This document shows positions 8,578-12,848 of a DNA stretch of 12,848 bases, piece by piece (the stretch's first letter is position 1; each line of letters starts with the position of its first letter). The notes beneath the pieces were generated by a model that saw only the letters and a program-made list of their open reading frames with translations, ran no database searches and was not told where the DNA came from. The stretch is taken from assembly GCA_044229775.1 (NCBI GenBank), contig JBGASH010000082.1:1-12848 (forward strand), written 5' to 3'. The position numbers and the translations under genes are program-made. The DNA is from JAHEYG01 sp044229775 (GTDB taxonomy: Bacteria; Bacteroidota; Bacteroidia; B-17B0; Aurantibacillaceae).

Positions 8578-9282
8578 TGCCATAACTTATTACAGTTAGT
8601 TTATAAATTGTTCCTTTTTCAACCCTGTTCTCAACCGGTACATTCGGAATAATTGTTCCCGAATAAAAGACTGGTGATCTGTCTGCATACCAGTCCTACC
8701 CCTTGCATATTTTTCAACATAGTACTGATAAAAATCAAGGTATGAAATCTTTTGTTTTTACCATTAAAACTTCTTATCAAAGTTAACAATTAATGGTTTC
8801 AGTCTTATCTAGATAGTCATAGGTATAAAGCCATTCTCCAAATATGGTGTTTTTAGCATTCCCATTCCAGGAAGTACCCATTTTCACCGAAAAGACAGTT
8901 TTGTGAACCTTACATTTTCTTCAACCACTTCTACATTAGCTGTATGTACATTTACAGCCCAAACATCTTTAATGGACCAGGGGATCTGAGAATATGGGAC
9001 GAGCGAATCGTATTTTTTGATGTACCGGGCCATTTTATAAGCCGGCTTCCCTTCACTATCCGTAAATTGCTCTTCAATTTTTTCTTTAATTTGATATTTA
9101 GTGGTCTTTGGGAGGTGTGTAAACTCATCATAAACGGTGCTGTCAACACTATAGATCACATATTTTCCGATTGTCTGGGGGTAATAATCCTGACCAACAT
9201 CTACCGATCCGGCCGGAATAGTTTTCTTTTTACAAGAAACAAAAAGTAACAATAAAGCTGCTGTATAAAACCAAGCTTTCAT
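8570..9282 (-). pseudogene. Bacteroidota lipoprotein of unknown function, frameshifted in its second half
   Basis: The first 132 residues are open: MKAWFYTAALLLLFVSC, a lipobox with Cys17 followed by Lys-Lys-Lys, then a soluble domain (for example IGKYVIYSVDSTVYDEF). The frame breaks near 8890 at a run of four T. After that, recognisable pieces continue in alternating frames: VKMGTSWNGNAKNTIFGEW (to about 8790), NFDKK, VLMVKTKDFIP, DFYQYYVEKYARG, VGLVCRQITSLL, and finally YSGTIIPNVPVEN...YKLTVISYGNE to a TAA at 8570-8572. That makes about six breaks in 230 bases, several at runs of four identical bases. The joined protein would be about 237 residues. I know this shape as a common uncharacterised Bacteroidota lipoprotein but cannot give a function. 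It is the first gene of the operon with the subtilase. Confidence 0.75.
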
Positions 9283-9287
9283 TCCTA

Positions 9288-9295
9288 TAAAGTTA
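9288..9295 (-). promoter_or_regulatory. Possible -7 promoter element for the lipoprotein-protease operon
   Basis: On the minus strand TAACTTTA (one mismatch to TAnnTTTG) ends 5 bases before the lipoprotein ATG at 9282. A TTTC, close to the -33 TTTG, lies 19 bases further upstream. Initiation from it would give a leaderless or nearly leaderless mRNA. The rest of the divergent gap up to 9414 shows no convincing + strand promoter for the PLP enzyme gene. Confidence 0.3.
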
Positions 9296-9414
9296 GCAAA
9301 TTAATTGCTTAAATGAAAGTATTGTTATTACCCGGTTTTGTTAGGATTTTATTCGATCTTATGTGGAGAATTTCGCCAAACTCTTTATAACTTAGTCGCT
9401 CTAATTTATTAGCT

Positions 9415-10572
9415 ATGACAGACTTCTCGAAATATAAATTCGGAACCAAGGCCATTCATGCTGGCGCCGATCCTGACCCTTCAACAGGCGCAATTATGAC
9501 GCCTATTTATCAAACCAGCACCTATGTTCAGGAATCGCCTGGAAAAAATAAGGGATATGGTTATGCCCGGGGAAAAAACCCTACCCGCGAAGCTTTACAA
9601 AAAAGTATCGCCGCTCTTGAAAACGGGAAACATTGTTTGTGTTTTAGCAGCGGCATGGGGGCAACCGACGCCGTAATAAAACTACTTAAGCCCGGCGATG
9701 AAGTTATTACCGGTGATGATCTATATGGTGGTTCATACCGTATGTTCACTAAGATCTTTGCCAATTATGGTATAAAATTCCATTTTATAAACATGACGGA
9801 CGCGGCGAATGTAAAAAAATACGTTAACGCCAATACAAAATTAATTTGGCTTGAAACACCAACTAATCCAACCATGCAGATCATTGATATTGCTGCCTGC
9901 TCTCAAATTGCTAAAGCAAATAATTTGATCCTGGCGGTTGATAATACCTTTGCTTCTCCCTATTTACAAAATCCGCTGGCACTAGGTGCAGATATAGTGA
10001 TGCATTCGGTAACAAAATACCTGGGTGGCCATAGTGATGTGGTGATGGGCGCTTTGGTGGTGAACGATGATAAATTACACGAACAATTGTATTTTATATT
10101 GAATAGTTGTGGCGCTAATCCAGGACCAATGGATAGTTTTTTAGTGATGCGTGGAATTAAAACCTTGCATTTACGAATGGAACGCCACTGTTTTAACGGA
10201 AAAAAAATAGCAGAGTTCTTAAAAACCCATAAGAAAATTGAAAAGATCTACTGGCCGGGTTTTACAGATCATCCTAATCACGCTATTGCCAAAAAACAAA
10301 TGCGCGATTTTGGGGGAATGATCTCAATAGTATTAAAAGGCGCCGGTGTTGAAGAAACATTTAAAATTGCGTCTTCGTTCAAAGTTTTCTCATTAGCTGA
10401 ATCGCTGGGCGGCGTTGAATCGTTGGTAAATCATCCCGCTACTATGACACATGCTGCTATACCAAAAGCCGAAAGGGAAAAAGCCGGCGTGGTAGATAAC
10501 TTGTTACGTTTAAGCGTTGGAGTAGAGGATGTGGAAGATCTTTTAGAGGATCTTAAAAATGTATTGGGGTAA
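9415..10572 (+). CDS. Trans-sulfuration PLP enzyme (cystathionine gamma-synthase/lyase type)
   Basis: A 385-residue Cys/Met-metabolism PLP-dependent enzyme of fold type I. It joins or splits cystathionine, linking cysteine and methionine metabolism in the cytoplasm. The PLP lysine is Lys201 in SVTKYLGGHSD. Other landmarks are YARGKNPT (50-57, the usual Y-S-R-x-x-NPT phosphate-binding site of the partner subunit, with Ala replacing Ser), SSGMGA (78-83), LETPTNPT (146-153), DNTFASPY (176-183), SLGGVESLV (330-338) and the C-terminal substrate Arg in LLRLSVGVED (363-372). Length is full. Synthase, gamma-lyase and methionine gamma-lyase share these motifs, so the exact reaction stays open. The stop is followed directly by the ElaA-like gene. 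Confidence 0.93.
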   Translation: MTDFSKYKFGTKAIHAGADPDPSTGAIMTPIYQTSTYVQESPGKNKGYGYARGKNPTREALQKSIAALENGKHCLCFSSGMGATDAVIKLLKPGDEVITGDDLYGGSYRMFTKIFANYGIKFHFINMTDAANVKKYVNANTKLIWLETPTNPTMQIIDIAACSQIAKANNLILAVDNTFASPYLQNPLALGADIVMHSVTKYLGGHSDVVMGALVVNDDKLHEQLYFILNSCGANPGPMDSFLVMRGIKTLHLRMERHCFNGKKIAEFLKTHKKIEKIYWPGFTDHPNHAIAKKQMRDFGGMISIVLKGAGVEETFKIASSFKVFSLAESLGGVESLVNHPATMTHAAIPKAEREKAGVVDNLLRLSVGVEDVEDLLEDLKNVLG

Positions 10573-11019
10573 ATGAAGTTCACATTAAAATATTTTAATG
10601 AATTGACTGTTGATGAACTTTATGCCTTTTTGCAGTTGAGAAGTGAAATATTTTGTGTGGAACAAAATTGTGTTTATCAGGACCTCGATAATAAAGATCA
10701 AAAGGCTCTTCATTTGATGGGATATGATGATTCTGAGAAATTGGTTTCTTACGCTCGTATTTTAGTGCCGGGAGTGGCGTACAAAGAGGCTTCAATAGGA
10801 AGAGTTGTTTTGTCGGCCGCGCATCGCGGAAAAGGCTCCGGTAAGGAATTAATGCAAAGGGCGATCGATGCAACTTTAAAAAAATTACACGTGAACGAGA
10901 TCGTTATTTCCGGACAACAATACTTAGAAAAATTTTATAATGATCTGGGATTTGTGACCGAAAGCGAACCTTATGTAGAAGATCACATTATGCACATAAA
11001 AATGCAAAATGCGATATAA
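10573..11019 (+). CDS. ElaA-like GNAT acetyltransferase
   Basis: A 148-residue protein of the ElaA branch of the GNAT superfamily. The family signature LRSEIFCVEQNCVYQDLDNKD (22-42) is clear, as is the acetyl-CoA loop RGKGSG (85-90), and the closing motif QQYLEKFYNDLGF (115-127) is followed by the ElaA-type tail YVEDHIMHIKM. The substrate is unknown for this family. The ATG abuts the TAA of the PLP enzyme gene with no spacer, so the pair is almost certainly co-transcribed and translationally coupled, though a functional link to sulfur amino acids is not known. Confidence 0.92.
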   Translation: MKFTLKYFNELTVDELYAFLQLRSEIFCVEQNCVYQDLDNKDQKALHLMGYDDSEKLVSYARILVPGVAYKEASIGRVVLSAAHRGKGSGKELMQRAIDATLKKLHVNEIVISGQQYLEKFYNDLGFVTESEPYVEDHIMHIKMQNAI

Positions 11020-11040
11020 GAAGTAAGAATAACCACTGCC

Positions 11041-11409
11041 TTGTTTAAATTATTGATTCTATTAAATTTTTGTCACCTTCTCGGTGATTTTTCGCCGCTA
11101 TCAACGGCATGGATGTTGAATGCAAAACGTTTTGGAAAACCCCTATTCCCGATCTTTGTTCACGCAGCGGTTCATGCTTCATTAATGTTGAGCGTTTTGT
11201 TCTTCTTTACAGAACTGAAATATGCATTATTATTAGCGGGATTTCAATTGATCACTCATTTTATCATTGATGTTTGGAAAGGTAGGATGAACGGTTGGTT
11301 CCCGGTTTTTTCAGACATGAATAATAAAGCGTATTGGTTCTTGTTTGGTTTTGATCAACTGCTTCATCAAATGGTCATTCTTACCATGGTGTGGTACATG
11401 GCGCAGTAG
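11041..11409 (+). CDS. Small membrane protein, DUF3307-like
   Basis: A 122-residue hydrophobic protein with about three to four membrane segments (roughly 1-16, 35-56, 60-78, 100-120). Conserved-looking polar residues inside the helices, HLLGDF (12-17), HAAVHA (41-46) and HFIIDVWKGR (73-82), match the small DUF3307 family, whose function is unknown. The start is a TTG at 11041: the in-frame stop of the ElaA gene lies just upstream (11017-11019), no ATG falls between, and the first Met inside is residue 25, after the conserved HLLGDF. It follows the ElaA gene by 21 bases and is probably the last gene of that operon. Confidence 0.8.
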   Translation: MFKLLILLNFCHLLGDFSPLSTAWMLNAKRFGKPLFPIFVHAAVHASLMLSVLFFFTELKYALLLAGFQLITHFIIDVWKGRMNGWFPVFSDMNNKAYWFLFGFDQLLHQMVILTMVWYMAQ

Positions 11410-11532
11410 TTTCTTTTATAGTATCTTGCTAAAAATTTTAGAAAACACAAACTATTTTTTTTGATAAAAAGAATGTCAAAATTGTAAAATGAATCCTAAA
11501 CCATTTAGATTCTTTCAACCCTGAGTTTTGTC

Positions 11533-11566
11533 AAAAAAAAGAGGCTGTTGTTATTACAACAGCCTC
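11533..11566 (-). terminator. Intrinsic terminator of the rpmI-rplT operon
   Basis: A perfect 11-base-pair stem (GAGGCTGTTGT, 11541-11551, with ACAACAGCCTC, 11556-11566) closes a 4-base loop. On the minus strand it is followed by eight T (A run 11533-11540 on +), 22 bases past the rplT stop. On the + strand there is no T run, so it stops the ribosomal operon rather than the DUF3307 transcript. The rest of 11410-11540 is AT-rich, with no gene seen. Confidence 0.92.
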
Positions 11567-11587
11567 CAGTTAAAAGTTATAAAAATT

Positions 11588-11932
11588 TTATTTAAGCGAT
11601 TTTACAACGGCCGCAAACGCTTCCGGATGATTCATTGCAAGATCGGCTAATACTTTACGATTAAGTTTTACGCCTTGTGCATTTACTTTACCAATGAATT
11701 CTGAATAGCTCATGCCGTGTTCGCGAACACCTGCATTAATACGCTGGATCCATAATCCGCGCATAGTACGTTTTTTGTTCTTACGATCGCGGTAAGCGTA
11801 GCTTAAACCTTTTTCTAATGTGTTTTTTGCAATGGTCCAAACATTACCTCTTGCACCCCAATAACCTTTGGTTAAATTGAGGATCTTTTTTCTGCGAGCC
11901 CTGCTGGCTACATGGTTTACTGAACGTGGCAT
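11588..11932 (-). CDS. rplT: 50S ribosomal protein L20
   Basis: A 114-residue protein, the normal length for L20, which binds 23S rRNA early in assembly of the large subunit. The start MPRSVNHVASRARRKKIL and the blocks GYWGARGNVW, AYRDRKNKKRTMRGLWIQRINAG and FIGKVNAQGVKLNRKVLADLA are unmistakable L20. It is very basic in the first half, as expected. It follows rpmI after 108 bases. The leader just before the ATG is A-rich (a run of A broken by one C) and lacks a Shine-Dalgarno, as is usual in this phylum. In other bacteria L20 represses its own operon, but I cannot identify such a site here with certainty. Confidence 0.99.
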   Translation of the reverse strand: MPRSVNHVASRARRKKILNLTKGYWGARGNVWTIAKNTLEKGLSYAYRDRKNKKRTMRGLWIQRINAGVREHGMSYSEFIGKVNAQGVKLNRKVLADLAMNHPEAFAAVVKSLK

Positions 11933-12014
11933 TTTGTTTTTTTTTGGTTTTGGAGGTCAGTGTCAATTTTACTTGAACTTTTTACTGAAATCCGGGTTAA
12001 ACATTAATTTAATT

Positions 12015-12026
12015 AACCGTACGGTT
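12015..12026. repeat. Perfect 12-base palindrome in the rpmI-rplT spacer
   Basis: AACCGTACGGTT is its own reverse complement and lies 15 bases downstream of the rpmI stop. It stands out as GC-rich within an AT-rich spacer. It could be a protein-binding site or a small hairpin (4 pairs around GTAC) at the 3' end of rpmI; it is too weak to be a terminator. Confidence 0.5.
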
Positions 12027-12040
12027 TTTTGTTAAAGAAC

Positions 12041-12241
12041 TTATTTACCTATGCAAAGCATCATTTTTACGTTGCCCAGATCTTCTTTGCTAACAATGGC
12101 AATTTTACCAAGACCCAATTTGCGGTCTTTTTTCTTTTTGGTTAAAATATGACGTTTGTAAGCTTTTTTTCTTTTAATCTTACCGCTTCCAGTGAAAGCA
12201 AAACGCTTTTTAGCACTGGAATTTGTTTTCATTTTTGGCAT
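12041..12241 (-). CDS. rpmI: 50S ribosomal protein L35
   Basis: A 66-residue, highly basic protein, the normal length for L35 of the large ribosomal subunit. MPKMKTNSSAKKRFAFTGSGKIKRKKAYKRH and the ILTKKKKDRKL block are characteristic. I start it at the ATG at 12241. A longer frame begins at 12274 but would add eleven non-conserved residues and would start upstream of the likely promoter. infC, which often precedes rpmI, is not here: the next gene is divergent. rplT follows on the same strand. Confidence 0.97.
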   Translation of the reverse strand: MPKMKTNSSAKKRFAFTGSGKIKRKKAYKRHILTKKKKDRKLGLGKIAIVSKEDLGNVKMMLCIGK

Positions 12242-12262
12242 GGTTCTAAAAAATATAGGGGG

Positions 12263-12270
12263 CAAAGATA
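12263..12270 (-). promoter_or_regulatory. Bacteroidota-type -7 promoter element for rpmI-rplT
   Basis: On the minus strand TATCTTTG is an exact match to TAnnTTTG. It ends 21 bases before the rpmI ATG at 12241, so the transcript would start about 15 bases before the gene and have a very short leader. A -33 TTTG is not obvious. The spacing also argues for the shorter L35 start. Confidence 0.6.
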
Positions 12271-12358
12271 GCATTTTTCCCTCATACTTACCTGCTATTT
12301 ATTAAAATAAAGTATTACTATAAAATACGTACTTTTATAACCTTTTATTTACGACAAA

Positions 12359-12848
12359 TTGAACCGGATTCTAAATAACATACTTGTCTCATTGCTTTCG
12401 CTAACGATTATAAGTGTCTTATTATCATCGTTTTACAATCCAAAAACACCTCCAATAACTCAGCTTAGTTTAAATATGATCTCCAAAGTGCTTGCTAAAG
12501 GCAAAGTTCTTACAGTTAAGGCCGAGGTTTATTACAAGTTAACAGGGGGCATTATGGTAACGCATTTTACATCGCCTTTCGAAAACGTGACTATTTCTAA
12601 TTCCAAAGGAGAAATGAAGGTTTATGACCCAAAAGAGAATACGGTTTTACAATTGCAGGGCTTAGATTATAGTTCGGAAAATAGTTTTTTTTATAATTTC
12701 CTGAGTAAAAAAACACAGGATATGGGCATGAAGAACGCCGGGTATAAATTATCCGATACCAAAATAGAGGATGGCACCGTTATTACAACCTGGATTCCCA
12801 ACGAAAATGTTCAGTCGCCTATCGCGAAAATTGAAATTGTTCACGAAA
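12359..12848 (+). CDS. LolA-like outer-membrane lipoprotein carrier, partial at the 3' end
   Basis: An open frame of 163 codons runs off the right edge. It starts at a TTG (12359); the last in-frame stop upstream is TAA 12338-12340 and no ATG lies before codon 39. The first 27 residues form a signal peptide (NRILNNILVSLLSLTIISVLLSSF). The mature part fits LolA-like proteins of Bacteroidota: SLNMISKVLAKGKVLTVKAEVYY, then THFTSPFENVTISNSKGE and MKVYDPKENTVLQLQ, alternating beta strands with the N-x-K-G-E and Y-x-P-x-x-N turns typical of the carrier fold. Such proteins ferry lipoproteins across the periplasm. The C-terminus is missing, so assignment rests on fold-like pattern. It is divergent from rpmI, with 117 bases between the starts. 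Confidence 0.6.
   Translation, partial: MNRILNNILVSLLSLTIISVLLSSFYNPKTPPITQLSLNMISKVLAKGKVLTVKAEVYYKLTGGIMVTHFTSPFENVTISNSKGEMKVYDPKENTVLQLQGLDYSSENSFFYNFLSKKTQDMGMKNAGYKLSDTKIEDGTVITTWIPNENVQSPIAKIEIVHE

Noticed and set aside
8665..8695. Inverted repeat ACTGGT ... ACCAGT
   Set aside because: Six-base arms with a 13-base spacer inside the lipoprotein reading; explained by coding sequence and short enough to be chance.
8944..9249. 101-residue + strand open frame
   Set aside because: It lies opposite the lipoprotein gene, whose lipobox and conserved residues explain the sequence.
11429..11441. CTAAAAATTTTAG palindrome after the DUF3307 gene
   Set aside because: Nearly all A/T with a weak stem; not convincing as a terminator in AT-rich DNA.
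11961..11966. TTGACA on the minus strand before rplT, like an E. coli -35 box
   Set aside because: Bacteroidota sigma factors do not use this box and no matching -7 element follows at a proper distance.
12242..12274. Longer L35 start (MLSLPPIFFRT...)
   Set aside because: The extra eleven residues are not part of the L35 family and overlap the likely promoter; MPKMKTNSSAKKRF is the conserved start.
1..12848. CRISPR array, tRNA, insertion sequence, phage or defence island
   Set aside because: No regularly spaced repeats, no transposase or integrase motifs, no terminal inverted repeats and no tRNA-like fold were seen on either strand.

Overview
This AT-rich window reads as chromosomal DNA from a member of the Bacteroidota. 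The main evidence is a secreted subtilase ending in a type IX secretion (T9SS) C-terminal sorting domain, promoter-like sequences of the Bacteroidota -7 type (TAnnTTTG, exact in front of rpmI), little or no Shine-Dalgarno sequence before the genes, and lipoprotein signals. The genus cannot be told from this sequence alone.

Left part (1-5288, + strand): the tail of an unidentified gene, a RimJ/RimL-like GNAT acetyltransferase, a seven-heme cytochrome c with a C-terminal TPR domain, the cell-wall lytic transglycosylase MltG, and a phosphoglucomutase/phosphomannomutase family enzyme. The GNAT and cytochrome genes overlap by one base, and mltG follows the cytochrome gene after 5 bases, so these three look co-transcribed.

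Middle part (5304-9282, - strand): a four-gene operon in the order lipoprotein, subtilase (S8 peptidase with T9SS tail), MFS transporter, CoA-binding protein. The gene boundaries are tight: an 8-base overlap, a 4-base gap and a 4-base overlap. The first three genes are broken by about a dozen 1-2 base frame breaks, all between about 6510 and 8892. Rejoining the frames by hand gives recognisable, nearly full-length proteins. The stretch 8489-8883, which looks empty at first, holds the end of the lipoprotein and the signal peptide of the subtilase. Either this operon is decaying or, more likely in my view, the consensus sequence is locally poor.

Right part (9415-11409, + strand): a Cys/Met-metabolism PLP enzyme (cystathionine gamma-synthase/lyase type), an ElaA-like acetyltransferase that starts directly after its stop codon, and a small DUF3307-like membrane protein with a TTG start. 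These face the ribosomal protein operon rpmI-rplT (12241-11588, - strand), which ends in a strong intrinsic terminator. A partial LolA-like periplasmic carrier gene runs off the right edge, divergent from rpmI.

Most of the window is housekeeping (wall synthesis, sugar phosphates, sulfur amino acids, ribosome). I found no CRISPR array, tRNA, rRNA, insertion sequence, phage gene or recognisable defence system. The least ordinary items are the heptaheme-TPR protein and the broken protease/transporter operon.
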